From Virgibacillus proomii (lineage in GTDB: Bacteria; Bacillota; Bacilli; Bacillales; Amphibacillaceae): a stretch of DNA of 64,000 bases. The translations under genes were made by a program, and so were the position numbers. The DNA lies in contig NZ_JAHLNO010000004.1 in assembly GCF_018916875.1 (NCBI RefSeq), positions 248,001-312,000 on the forward strand. Direction: 5' to 3'. The notes beneath the pieces are model-generated. The model did not search any database. It was given only the letters and a program-made list of their open reading frames with translations, and was not told the origin of the DNA. Below are positions 7,957 through 17,069 of the stretch, one piece after another. Within the stretch, counting starts at the first letter, position 1. Every line of letters starts with the position of its first letter.

Positions 7957-8805
7957 TTAATTAATTTCATTGGTTAATACTTCAATATGCGTTTTTAATT
8001 TATTTGTTATCTCATTTCATTCTTCAGTCATTTGTAAAGGTCTCAGCTTCGGCTTCTTAGCTTTGGACGGCTTGGGTTATGTCTGTTAATTGTTCAGATG
8101 TCTGTTCAATATTTTGCATAATATCATCAATAACAGTTTTAATTTTATCTGTTGCATGAGAAGAGTCTTTTGCCATCTTCCGGACATCTTTAGCAACGAC
8201 TGAAAAAGTGCGTCCCTGTTCCCAAGCTTTAGCTGCTTCAATCGCTGCATTAAGACCAAGCAAATTCGATTGTTCGGAAACGTTATTGATAAATTGAGTC
8301 ACTTCATTAATTTCCTCGGAATTCTGTTTGAAGCATTCGGAATGTGCAGCGATTTCCTGAACAGTTGCTGATAGTTCTTCCGTTTGTGAGAGCATATGAT
8401 GTACTCTTCCTTGGATATGATCGGACAGGCCTTCCAAAGACTGAGTAATTTCAAGGAATTGGTACTCTTGATCTAAACTGACTCCAATGCCTAGACAGCC
8501 TGCCAGTTCACTGTTATCGAATAATGGAATGCCAACACCTTTAAATGGTTCCCCATATTCTGGTAGAGTTTTAATAATCATGCGTCCTCGGTTGTAAATT
8601 ACTTGTCCAAATAAATCATGATAATAAAATGGATCTCCAGTATTTACTTTCGCATCAAGCGTTTTGCCTGGTGCATAATATAAGAATTTTTCTAAATCAA
8701 AACACCAACAAATATATTCTCGTTTTGTAACAACTCTGTTATGATTGGTGCAGTCTCAACTACATTACGCAGTACAGCAGAATTAATTTGTTCCGCATTC
8801 TTCAT
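7957..8805 (-). pseudogene. Soluble methyl-accepting chemotaxis receptor, inactivated
   Basis: The ancestral start ATG at 8805 (MKNAEQINSAVLRNVVETAP) runs into a TAG. Near 8731-8738 a one-base loss shifts the frame; the other frame continues (VVTKREYICWCFDLEKF) into the 174-codon open stretch 8057-8581. That stretch holds a cytoplasmic sensor part and the receptor signalling hairpin (ETELSAT-like, 'NNVSEQSNLLGLNAAIEAAKA', 'VVAKDVRKMA'). It ends in TAA where SQEAEAETF suggests CAA was ancestral. A second frameshift and a TGA (probably TGG before) precede the true C-terminus (NEITNKLKTHIEVLTNEIN, stop at 7957). No membrane segment, so the intact protein was a soluble receptor of the B. subtilis YfmS kind. 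Confidence 0.85.
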
Positions 8806-8820
8806 ATTGTTCACTCTATA

Positions 8821-10200
8821 CTAAAGACTTTTAGCGACTGCAGATCGCTTGTCGTAAAAATCTGCTAAATATGCTTGCTCAAAAGCAAATCCTGCACGAA
8901 TTAACAGAGATTCATAGTTATATATACTTACAAGTTGAAGTCCAATTGGTAATCCATCATTAGTTAACCCCATAGGAAGCGATAATGCGGGATGACCAGT
9001 TAAGCTAAATAAGCGAGTAAATCTAGTCAGAGAACTAAAGATATCTTCTTCTAAATCGTCGATTTCAATTACTTCTGTATGAATTGGTTTAGGGCTAGCA
9101 GGCAAAGTAGGTGTTGCGATAATATCGACCTCCATTAGAACTTCGTCAACTTCACTGGTTGCTATCTTTTGCCAATGTAGGGCTTTTAGATAATTTATTG
9201 CAGGGATGGTTTTACCTTGTTGTAGATGTGTTTTTACATCTTCGCCGAATTGATTCAACTTACCAAGAAGATTTTTTTCGTGTGTAGATGCTCCTTCAAC
9301 TAGTGCAATCGGAAATACTTGGCCGCTAGCTTCTTGTACAGATGGCAGCTCTATTTCCATAAGAATCGCACCGAGTTTTTCCAATTTTTGGAGGGATTTT
9401 TGATATGAAGTGCGGATTTCTGGCTCTAAATATTCGGTAAAATATTTAGTAGCAACACCGATGCGCATCCCTTTAATATCTGTTTGACAATGTTCAAGAT
9501 AAAATCTATCTGTTAATCCGTACATAACAATGGCTAAATCTGTGATGTTTTGTGTCATAGGACCAACGTGGTCTAATGTCCATGATATTCCCTGCAATCC
9601 ATTTGTTTTTATCTTTTGTCTAGTGGGCTTGAGCCCGACTATTCCACAAGCAGAAGCAGGAATGCGGATCGAACCTCCTGTATCAGTACCAATGGAAGCA
9701 AATCCTAAGCCAGCAGCGACAGCAGCTGCTGACCCACCACTAGACCCTCCCGGGATGTGATCGAGTTTCCATGGATTTTTAACTGCACCATAAAATGGAT
9801 TGTTTGAAGTGATGCCAAAAGCAAATTCATGTAAATTTGTTTTCCCTAAATTAATTGTATTCGCTCTTGTGAATTGTTTTACAATGGTAGCATCCTCGTT
9901 TGGGATGAAATCTTTAAAGATGTACGAACCGCTTGTCGTTTTTATTCCTTTTGTAAAAATTAAATCTTTATACGATATCGGTACCCCTTGAAGCACATTT
10001 AATTGCACTCCATTCAGCCAGTTTTTTTCAGCAATGCGAGCTTGAGCTAAAGCTTGCTCATGAGAAATGGTAATAAATGCATTTACCGTTTTGTTGACCT
10101 CATCTATTCTCTTTAGCTGTTCCATTGTAATCTCGATTGGCGAAAATTCTTTATTTCTGTAGCCGTTGATAAGATCGGATATTGACATCGTTTCTATCAT
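8821..10200 (-). CDS. Amidase (amidase signature family)
   Basis: The 459-residue amidase-signature enzyme has a Ser-cisSer-Lys catalytic triad: Lys78 (SYKDL), the cis-Ser of [10 protein letters not shown] (153/154) and nucleophile Ser177 (TDTGGSIR). It hydrolyses an amide to acid and ammonia; substrate not deducible. It resembles GatA but is slightly short and has no gatC or gatB beside it, so I treat it as a stand-alone amidase. Start ATG at 10200 behind ATAGGGGGC. The chemoreceptor pseudogene begins 15 bp downstream on the same strand, so the two probably formed one transcript. Confidence 0.85.
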   Translation of the reverse strand: MIETMSISDLINGYRNKEFSPIEITMEQLKRIDEVNKTVNAFITISHEQALAQARIAEKNWLNGVQLNVLQGVPISYKDLIFTKGIKTTSGSYIFKDFIPNEDATIVKQFTRANTINLGKTNLHEFAFGITSNNPFYGAVKNPWKLDHIPGGSSGGSAAAVAAGLGFASIGTDTGGSIRIPASACGIVGLKPTRQKIKTNGLQGISWTLDHVGPMTQNITDLAIVMYGLTDRFYLEHCQTDIKGMRIGVATKYFTEYLEPEIRTSYQKSLQKLEKLGAILMEIELPSVQEASGQVFPIALVEGASTHEKNLLGKLNQFGEDVKTHLQQGKTIPAINYLKALHWQKIATSEVDEVLMEVDIIATPTLPASPKPIHTEVIEIDDLEEDIFSSLTRFTRLFSLTGHPALSLPMGLTNDGLPIGLQLVSIYNYESLLIRAGFAFEQAYLADFYDKRSAVAKSL

Positions 10201-10502
10201 GAATAAGCCCCCTATAATTACGGTTTAAGGATTTTATAATATTTTCTTATCCAAATGGTGTGATTAAACATAGTCAAAAACTGAGCCGTTATGTTTCGTT
10301 ATTGAAAGAATATTCCGGGTTCTTCAAAGTCTCACTTTATTATTATCGGTTCTAGCAATTAAATAGTTTACTAAAATTTAAACATATTTCGGTTAGATTG
10401 AATGTATATTATTTTTTATTTAAAAAGATAAATTTTAGTTCAATTATAGATTTTTAATAAAATATGATGTGATTCGAGTGTGGCAAAAAGAGGTGTGGAC
10501 AG
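10201..10502. other. Divergent intergenic region
   Basis: This AT-rich 302-bp stretch lies between the leftward amidase and the rightward DUF2089 gene. No RNA gene, repeat copy or convincing promoter pair was seen. Confidence 0.4.
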
Positions 10503-10757
10503 ATGATAAAAGAGTTACCGGATTGGATAGAAACTCTAGAAAGTGAAGATCTTGAATTTATTAAGCAGTTTGTTTTAAATTCTGGATCCTTAAAGCAAAT
10601 TGTTAAAATTTATGATGTATCCTACCCAACGGTAAGAATTAGATTGGAGCGGTTAATAGGAAAAATCAAAGTGACAGAAACAACGGAACAGAAAGCCTTT
10701 ATTAAGCAGTTATCAATTGATGATCGTATTCGAATCGAAGACGCAAAACAGTTATAG
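10503..10757 (+). CDS. DUF2089 family protein
   Basis: The protein has 84 residues. 'LEFIKQFVLNSGSLKQIVKIYDVSYPTVRIRLERLIGKI' is typical of short DUF2089 proteins, with a helix-turn-helix-like segment (about 30-55) suggesting DNA binding. Such genes in Bacillaceae often precede one for a small membrane protein, and that arrangement is visible here with the partner broken. The ATG at 10503 follows AAGAGGTGTGGACAG. Confidence 0.8.
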   Translation: MIKELPDWIETLESEDLEFIKQFVLNSGSLKQIVKIYDVSYPTVRIRLERLIGKIKVTETTEQKAFIKQLSIDDRIRIEDAKQL

Positions 10758-10787
10758 AAAAATATAAAGAAGAAAGGAAGAAATATA

Positions 10788-11048
10788 ATGAATAAAATTG
10801 AACCTGTGTTTATTTACGCTGGTAACTGCAATATTTCCTTTCCTTAAGCCGTAATAAGTATTTTGGGGACCGGTACATCCAGCGATGCTAGTAATGTTTA
10901 TGGGAAAATGGAGCCTTTTGTTGCTGTGCTGATTCTTACGATTGTCGGATTACTTTTTTTGACAGAACAAACACAAAAAGCGAAAAAAGAGACACAAGAA
11001 CGCAGTAGAAAAGAATTAAATAAAATGAAAACACAAGATATTAATTAG
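10788..11048 (+). pseudogene. Small membrane protein, partner of the DUF2089 gene, frameshifted
   Basis: A start ATG at 10788 behind AGAAAGGAAG opens MNKIEPVFIYA, then the frame hits TAA at 10845. The neighbouring frame supplies LVTAIFPFL, and the first frame then resumes with AVISILGTGTSSD and a membrane segment (FVAVLILTIVGLLFL) followed by a charged tail ending at 11048. Two compensating small deletions (near 10819 and 10846) explain this. A TTG at 10863 could start a 61-residue remnant, but without a ribosome binding site. Sequencing error cannot be excluded. Confidence 0.65.
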
Positions 11049-11097
11049 GAGAGGCAATTAGTAGGATAAAAAGTGCTACGTATAGTATCCAATCAAT

Positions 11098-11146
11098 AGA
11101 AAAAGAACCCAATTTTCCAGGATAACCATTTCTGGAAAATTGGGTT
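11098..11146 (-). terminator. Strong hairpin, terminator on the minus strand
   Basis: A perfect 15-bp stem AACCCAATTTTCCAG / CTGGAAAATTGGGTT with an 11-base loop. On the minus strand it is followed by CTTTTTC. A leftward frame at 11041-11292 reads straight through it, which is one reason not to accept that frame as an intact gene. The hairpin may terminate leftward transcription that starts near 11300. Confidence 0.6.
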
Positions 11147-12323
11147 AGAATGACTTTGTAACAAGTTAAAGTAAATTTTCCCTTGTACCAACGTGTTTGC
11201 AGATGTCTTTCTATTTCACCAGAGTTAGTATTAACATAAAAAGCTTCATTAATATAGTTGCTTTTGATGATTATTTTCCATTTTCTTTCCATCCTCTAAA
11301 TAAAAATTTAAATGCTTAATTACACGTAAGGTATAAAAATTACAGTAGGTTAAATGTATAGGTGGATGTTGAAAAAGCCTGTCTATAACACATTATCTTT
11401 TTTTGTTCTTAGCACCCCATGCTAAAAGCACATCTTCATGCTCACAAAACCTAGAAAAGCTTCGACAGCGATACCTCACGTAGGGAAACATCGCATCGAC
11501 ACGTCTCGATCTTTCAATGATATCTGTGATCTTAGCTGACCTCTACCTTTTTTAAACCCGCACTTATAAGCATTTTATTAATGAAGAGCAATTGTTTTCC
11601 GTTTATACTGAAAATGATAAAATATATTAATATCCATATATATTTATTATTTATGATTTTTTTGAATCTATCTAGCAAGTGCAAACGTATTAATAAATGA
11701 AGGGTTAAAAATAATTTCTTTGTACAAAAGATCATAAAATTTTTAAGCTGAAAATAAGACGACATCAGTGGTAAATTAAACTCCGTAAAGGATTGGTATT
11801 GCTCTTTCTTTAAACATCTTATATTAGATGGACGATATTATGAGAGAAATGGTTCCTCAATACCCGATTGGTTTAGGGCTACAGGACAGAGTTGCTACGA
11901 CAGCAATACTTAGCGGTTTTTCGAGGACAAGCTTCTTGAATAGTCATCGCGATTTTTCAAGGACAAGGAAAGCTTCGAGAGCGATGATTTTTCAAAACGT
12001 CACCGATCTTAGACTTTGATCTTAAAAAACATTCTTTGAATGGTGTTTCAACTAAATCTCGTCGGAAGATATCCGGAGCGATTGCGTTTTTGTTATTTAC
12101 TTAATTATCTATGGTTATGTTTTAAATGTATACCTTCCACTCATTGAAATGTTGTCTTGGATTTCTCATATCTTTTAACTCCATTTAAATACGCATACGT
12201 ACTTTAAGCCAAATTTGTTTAACAAATTATCGGAGTAAGGTTTCGAATTTCTTTGCTTAGGGAAAAAATATTTAGTACGTTATAGTTAATTCTGTTATGA
12301 TAAACATAGAAAGGAGGAGCAGT
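11147..12323. other. Gene-free region with degenerate family E/C repeats
   Basis: About 1.2 kb without a credible gene. Segments 11440-11530 and 11915-12030 carry decayed family E phrases (CAAGGACAAGGAAAGCTTCG...GCGATG). Segment 12045-12085 (GAATGGTGTTTCA..TCGTCGGAAGATATCCGG) resembles the family A 3' tail followed by the C module also seen near 31740 and 61985. A leftward frame at 11041-11292 (83 codons) overlaps the hairpin above and is not accepted. Confidence 0.5.
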
Positions 12324-13301
12324 ATGCAGCAACCGGAAAATGTAATTCTTTTTCCGAAATGGCGCAATGTTTTAGAGGAAGAAAGCTTAGCAGCACTTAA
12401 AGCAAGAAGGTTCGAGGAAGCGCTAGAAAAATTAAATCAATTATTAAGCTATCAGGTAAATAGCTATGAGATTATTAGTGGCAAGCTTATTTGTTTAATT
12501 GAATTGGGTCGGTATAAAGAAGCTCAAGAAATATGTGAAGATGTACTGCAGCAAAAAGATAAATATTATTATCATTATTTACATATTTATTTGACAGTTC
12601 TATTTCAAACAAACCAATATGATTTGCTGATGGAACAGGTCGAAGAGGAATTTGAAAAACAAGAATTGCCAGCATTGTTAAAGGAACAATTTGATCAGCT
12701 ATACGAAATGAGTAACAAAATGAAAGCTGATGTCGTTGTCGAACATACTACAGTATACTTAGATGATCTGGAACAAGCGATTGCCGCTAACGATTATCAA
12801 AAGCAGTGGCATTTGATAGAAGAATTAAGAAGAACAAAAAGTGAGCCTACTAGAAATGTACTGGCTCTCTTGGCAGCAGATGATATACACCCGGTAATTA
12901 AAACAGCTATTATAGTTTGGCTTCAGGATATTGAATATAAAGAAACTGTAGAAATACATAAATGGGGAAAAAATATTCAACTGCAACCACAAGCTATTGG
13001 TGATATACATAATCATACACTTGCAAGGAAAATATTGTTACTTATTAGTGATTTAGAGCAAAAAAATCCTACCTTGTATGAACTGTTAAAGCAGTTGTTA
13101 TATCATTATATTTATGTTAGGTTTCCAATATTGCCAGCCAATAAGGAAGCAGAAAGTATTGCTACAGCTTTAAAAACCATTGGCACCAAGTATTTAAATA
13201 GTCATGATAAGCTTGGTGAAGAACAGCGGAATATAAATGATTACATAGAGGAAATTGAACAGTGTGAAACGCTGTATTCCAGTGTGATTGAAGAAAGCTA
13301 G
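12324..13301 (+). CDS. ysoA: TPR repeat protein YsoA
   Basis: The 325-residue, mostly helical protein has tetratricopeptide-type repeats in its first 150 residues (LAALKARRFEEALEKLNQLL, ICLIELGRYKEAQEI). Start: ATG at 12324 behind AAAGGAGGAGC; an in-frame ATG at 12297 has no site. In B. subtilis ysoA directly precedes tig, as here, which supports the name. The function is unknown; TPR arrays mediate protein contacts, so a role beside trigger factor is possible but inferred only from position. Confidence 0.8.
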   Translation: MQQPENVILFPKWRNVLEEESLAALKARRFEEALEKLNQLLSYQVNSYEIISGKLICLIELGRYKEAQEICEDVLQQKDKYYYHYLHIYLTVLFQTNQYDLLMEQVEEEFEKQELPALLKEQFDQLYEMSNKMKADVVVEHTTVYLDDLEQAIAANDYQKQWHLIEELRRTKSEPTRNVLALLAADDIHPVIKTAIIVWLQDIEYKETVEIHKWGKNIQLQPQAIGDIHNHTLARKILLLISDLEQKNPTLYELLKQLLYHYIYVRFPILPANKEAESIATALKTIGTKYLNSHDKLGEEQRNINDYIEEIEQCETLYSSVIEES

Positions 13302-13317
13302 AATGAATCGAAAATGC

Positions 13318-13345
13318 TTGAAAGGCATAGCAATTATGTTATAAT
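13318..13345 (+). promoter_or_regulatory. Sigma-A promoter of tig
   Basis: TTGAAA (13318-13323) and a perfect TATAAT (13340-13345) are separated by 16 bp, about 80 bp before the tig start. Confidence 0.75.
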
Positions 13346-13425
13346 AAAATGGTTGTAAATCTTGATCATTAATGCAATTGAACGTGTGAAAAATGAAGGA
13401 CACAATAGATTTTGGAGGGAATTAT

Positions 13426-14712
13426 ATGTCAGTCAATTGGGAAAAACAAGAAGGAAATGAGGGTGTACTTACATTTGAAGTAAGTGCCGAAGAATTTAAT
13501 AAGGCATTAGACAAAGCATTTAAAAAAGTTGTTAAGGATGTACAAATCCCTGGATTCCGTAAAGGAAAGATACCACGCGGATTGTTTGAAAAGCGTTTTG
13601 GGGTAGAAGCACTCTATCAAGATGCAGTTGATTTTGCATTACCTACTGCCTATATGCAAGCAGTAGAAGAAGCTGACATTGAGCCGATAGATCAGCCGGA
13701 AATTGATATCGATCAAATTGAAAAAGGAAAGCCGTTAATATTTACTGCTAAAGTAATGGTAAAGCCTGAAGTAAAGCTTGGTGAATATAAAGGATTAGAA
13801 GTAGAAGACGAAGAAGTAGAAGTAACAGATGAAGATGTAATGCATGATCTTGAACATCAACGTGAACGTCATGCAGAATTAGTAATTAAAGAAGAAGGGG
13901 AAATTGAAGAAGGCGACACGGCTGTAATTGATTTCGAGGGCTTTATTGATGGAGAGCCTTTTGAAGGTGGAAAAGCAGAGAACCATTCTTTAGAAATTGG
14001 ATCTGGGCAGTTTATTCCTGGTTTTGAAGACCAACTAATTGGCAAGAAATCTGGAGAAGAACTAGAAATAAATGTTACCTTCCCAGAAGATTACCATGCA
14101 AAGGAATTTGCAAGTAAAGATGCTACATTTAAGGTCAAAATTCATGAAGTTAAATCTAAAGAATTACCAGAACTTGATGATGAGTTTGCAAAAGATGTAG
14201 ATGATGAAGTGGAAACACTTGAAGAACTAAAAAATAAAACAAAAGAGCAATTGCTAGAGCAAAGAAAACAAAATGCTGAAAATAAAAAACAAGAAACATT
14301 AATCGAAAAAGCAAGTGAAAATGCTGAAGTAGATATTCCTGAAGTAATGATAGAAAATGAACTTGATCAAATGGTACAAGAATTTGAACAGCGTCTGCAA
14401 ATGCAAGGTATGACATTAGAAATGTATTCTCAATTCTCCGGTCAAGATAAAGATGAGCTAAAAGAACAGATGAGAGAAGATGCTGAGAAACGTGTTAAAA
14501 CAAGCCTTACTCTAGATGCAATTGTGGAAGCAGAGGGTCTGGAAGCATCTGATGAAGATGTGGAAAAAGAACTTGATAAAATGGCGGAAATGTACGGCAC
14601 AGATAAGGAGCAGATCCGTAAAATGCTTGGTGCAAATACTGACGCCATAAAAAAAGATTTGAAGAAAAGAAAAGCAATTGATTTCTTAGTTGAACAAAGT
14701 AAAGCTGTTTAA
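13426..14712 (+). CDS. tig: Trigger factor, ribosome-associated chaperone
   Basis: The 428-residue peptidyl-prolyl isomerase and chaperone binds at the ribosome exit tunnel. The N-terminal domain has the ribosome-docking motif GFRKGK (residues 43-48). The FKBP-type domain is about 155-245 ([29 protein letters not shown]), and the C-terminal helical arms are highly acidic and Gln-rich. Start: ATG at 13426 behind TTGGAGGG; an earlier in-frame ATG at 13393 lacks a site. It has its own promoter and terminator and is followed by clpX, the usual Bacillus order. Confidence 0.97.
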   Translation: MSVNWEKQEGNEGVLTFEVSAEEFNKALDKAFKKVVKDVQIPGFRKGKIPRGLFEKRFGVEALYQDAVDFALPTAYMQAVEEADIEPIDQPEIDIDQIEKGKPLIFTAKVMVKPEVKLGEYKGLEVEDEEVEVTDEDVMHDLEHQRERHAELVIKEEGEIEEGDTAVIDFEGFIDGEPFEGGKAENHSLEIGSGQFIPGFEDQLIGKKSGEELEINVTFPEDYHAKEFASKDATFKVKIHEVKSKELPELDDEFAKDVDDEVETLEELKNKTKEQLLEQRKQNAENKKQETLIEKASENAEVDIPEVMIENELDQMVQEFEQRLQMQGMTLEMYSQFSGQDKDELKEQMREDAEKRVKTSLTLDAIVEAEGLEASDEDVEKELDKMAEMYGTDKEQIRKMLGANTDAIKKDLKKRKAIDFLVEQSKAV

Positions 14713-14756
14713 TGTTTTCAAATGAGGTATAGAGCATAGATAATTAGGTAACCATG

Positions 14757-14787
14757 AAAACAAGGTGTGGACACACACCTTGTTTTT
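14757..14787 (+). terminator. Intrinsic terminator of tig
   Basis: An AACAAGGTGTG / CACACCTTGTT stem with a very short loop, followed by TTTT. Confidence 0.85.
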
Positions 14788-15259
14788 CCGTATCTGGAGA
14801 TTGAAGTATGTTGTTTTTGTCGAATTTTGAAAAATGAGCGATTGGTAAGTTCATTTTTGCACGGAGATAAATTTTAACCTAGAAAACCGTTAGCAAGTTT
14901 AACCAGTTGAAAGCTAGACGAGCCTCGTTAACAATTACATATATTGGGTTCTCTCGCTAATTTGTAATTCAACCGTATTTTTCCATAGACTTAAATTAAG
15001 TTTTTAACATATAGTATTACGAGTACACTTAAAAATGGATAAATAAAGCCTGACGTTGTATACTTATTTTCTAGGTTGATCTTATTGGCAAATTAGATTG
15101 TGGTGATTACAAGAAAATTGTTTAGTCATTTTACTTAGAATAAATGCAAAAAAGGTTTATTATTTTGTATTTTAAATTCGATCTGATATGATGACTATAA
15201 GTTGAAACCTGATAAGCAAATGAATGATAAGAGATTTAAACTTTTAGGGGTGAAAATGG
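14788..15259. other. clpX upstream region
   Basis: About 470 bp with no gene and no copy of the dispersed repeats. Only the promoter near the 3' end is recognisable. A CtsR-type operator was looked for and not found. Confidence 0.4.
15165..15192 (+). promoter_or_regulatory. Probable sigma-A promoter of clpX
   Basis: TTGTAT (15165-15170) and TATGAT (15187-15192) with a 16-bp spacer, about 65 bp before clpX. Confidence 0.5.
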
Positions 15260-16537
15260 ATGTTTAAGTTTAACGAAGAAAAAGGACAATTAAAATGTTC
15301 GTTCTGTGGTAAAGGCCAGGATCAAGTCCGTAAGCTGGTGGCTGGACCGGGCGTTTATATATGCGATGAATGTATTGAATTATGTACCGAAATAGTAGAA
15401 GAAGAACTTGGAACAGAAGAAGAAACAGAGCTAAAAGAGATACCAAAACCACGAGAAATCTGTGCTATCTTAGACGATTATGTAATTGGTCAAGAAAAAG
15501 CAAAGAAAAATTTATCCGTAGCTGTTTATAATCATTATAAGCGGATTAACTCACCCAAGAACAGTACGGATGATGTGGAACTATCCAAAAGTAACATTGC
15601 CATGATTGGACCTACAGGTAGCGGAAAAACGTTGCTCGCACAAACACTAGCTCGAATTATCAATGTGCCTTTTGCGATGGCAGATGCGACTTCCCTAACG
15701 GAAGCAGGGTACGTTGGTGAGGATGTGGAAAATATTCTGCTTAAACTTATTCAAGCAGCGGACTATGATGTGGAAAAAGCCGAGAAAGGGATTATTTACA
15801 TCGATGAAATTGATAAAGTTGCCCGTAAATCCGAAAATCCGTCGATCACTAGAGATGTTTCAGGTGAGGGGGTACAACAAGCATTATTGAAAATTTTGGA
15901 AGGTACAGTAGCAAGCGTTCCTCCACAAGGGGGAAGAAAGCATCCACATCAAGAATTTATTCAAATCGATACCACAAATATTTTATTTATTGTCGGGGGA
16001 GCATTTGACGGTATTGACCAGGTAATTAAACGCCGTCTTGGTAAAAAGGTAATCGGCTTTGGTTCTCATGAAAAACAACAAGATCTAGACATGGGAGAGA
16101 TATTAGAGAAGGTGTTACCTGAAGACCTTTTGCGCTACGGTCTTATCCCGGAATTTATAGGTAGGATTCCAATAATTGGAAGTCTGACTCCATTAGATGA
16201 AGAAGCGCTTGTACAAATTTTGACAAGACCAAAGAATGCGCTTGTAAAGCAATATCAAAAATTGTTCCAGATGGATAATGTTGAATTAGAGTTTGAAGAA
16301 GAAGCACTTAAAGAAATTGCTGCAAAAGCTATTGAACGTAAGACAGGTGCACGGGGACTCCGTTCAATTATTGAAGGGATCATGCTTGATGTTATGTTTG
16401 AACTGCCTTCTAGAGAAGATATAGAAAAATGTATTATTACGAAAAAAACGGTGGAAAACAATGGTACACCAACACTTGTCTATCGTGATGGAACAGTAAC
16501 CGAGGGTATTGAGAAGCACCCAAAAGAAAGTGCATAA
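15260..16537 (+). CDS. clpX: ATP-dependent Clp protease ATP-binding subunit ClpX
   Basis: The 425-residue AAA+ unfoldase feeds substrates to ClpP. The N-terminal zinc-binding domain has Cys13, Cys16, Cys35 and Cys38. Walker A is GPTGSGKT (117-124) and Walker B is IIYIDEID. The pore motif GYVGED and the IGF loop used for ClpP docking (VIGFGSHEK) are present. ATG at 15260 behind TTTAGGGGTG. The length is normal. A terminator follows. In B. subtilis lonB comes next; here lonA follows directly. Confidence 0.98.
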   Translation: MFKFNEEKGQLKCSFCGKGQDQVRKLVAGPGVYICDECIELCTEIVEEELGTEEETELKEIPKPREICAILDDYVIGQEKAKKNLSVAVYNHYKRINSPKNSTDDVELSKSNIAMIGPTGSGKTLLAQTLARIINVPFAMADATSLTEAGYVGEDVENILLKLIQAADYDVEKAEKGIIYIDEIDKVARKSENPSITRDVSGEGVQQALLKILEGTVASVPPQGGRKHPHQEFIQIDTTNILFIVGGAFDGIDQVIKRRLGKKVIGFGSHEKQQDLDMGEILEKVLPEDLLRYGLIPEFIGRIPIIGSLTPLDEEALVQILTRPKNALVKQYQKLFQMDNVELEFEEEALKEIAAKAIERKTGARGLRSIIEGIMLDVMFELPSREDIEKCIITKKTVENNGTPTLVYRDGTVTEGIEKHPKESA

Positions 16538-16566
16538 TTATTGAACGCCTAAATATGGATACATGG

Positions 16567-16613
16567 GAGACTGACTTTATTACACACCATTTGTAACAAG
16601 TCAGTCTCTTTTT
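16567..16613 (+). terminator. Intrinsic terminator of clpX
   Basis: An 11-bp stem GAGACTGACTT / AAGTCAGTCTC is followed by TTTTTA. A truncated family A repeat begins at the T-run. Confidence 0.85.
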
Positions 16614-16697
16614 ATCACGCATCTGAGGTGCAGCAAGACTTCTCTTCAAGAGCTATTCTAAGTGGGAGATAACAGTACCTAAATCCCCGATTTGTTC
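16611..16697 (+). repeat. Family A repeat, 3'-truncated copy (A7)
   Basis: It begins TTTATCACGC and keeps the order GGTGC..AAGAC..TCAAGAGC..AAGTGGGAGATAAC..TACCTAAAT..CCCGATTTGTTC, then breaks off into family E sequence. The outer stem has decayed. Confidence 0.6.
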
Positions 16698-17069
16698 GGA
16701 TGACAGGACAAGGGAAGGTTTCGGCAGGAATACATCGCACGAAGAAAAAGCGCTTTTCTTTTTCAAGGACAAGGGAAGGCGCAGGAATACATCATATTTT
16801 TCAGGGACGCCCGAGATGATAGCCTTTGTTCCACTTCTTATCTGTAGAAAAAGCCCTACGTAGCGAAGTTTCACAGTTCATTGCATAGCTACTTCTGTTT
16901 TTTGGATATAATAAGTACAAAAGTTAGTTTTCCATTGATTTTTCCTAAAATCGCAATTATGCTTTTTTAATTGGGAGAAAAAATTTTTACGTTTACAAAT
17001 GTAGTACTTTTATATAAAATTTAAGAACGTATAATAATACACATTACATATTTTTTGGAGGTACATACC
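16698..17069. other. lonA upstream region with family E repeats
   Basis: Segment 16700-16830 holds two E-type phrases (GACAGGACAAGGGAAGG.. and TTTTTCAAGGACAAGGGAAGG..), each followed by GCAGGAATACATC. A TATAAT at 17030-17035, 40 bp before lonA, is a candidate -10 without a good -35. No lonB fragment was recognised. Confidence 0.45.

Noticed and set aside
8821..10200. Assignment as gatA
   Set aside because: No gatC or gatB adjacent and slightly short; kept as generic amidase.
11041..11292. 83-codon leftward frame
   Set aside because: It reads through a strong hairpin terminator, has no recognisable domain and no good start signal.
11532..12019. Frames at 11532-11765 and 11828-12019
   Set aside because: The second lies in E-type repeat DNA, and neither has initiation signals.
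14788..15259. CtsR operator upstream of clpX
   Set aside because: No tandem GGTCAAA heptads were found.
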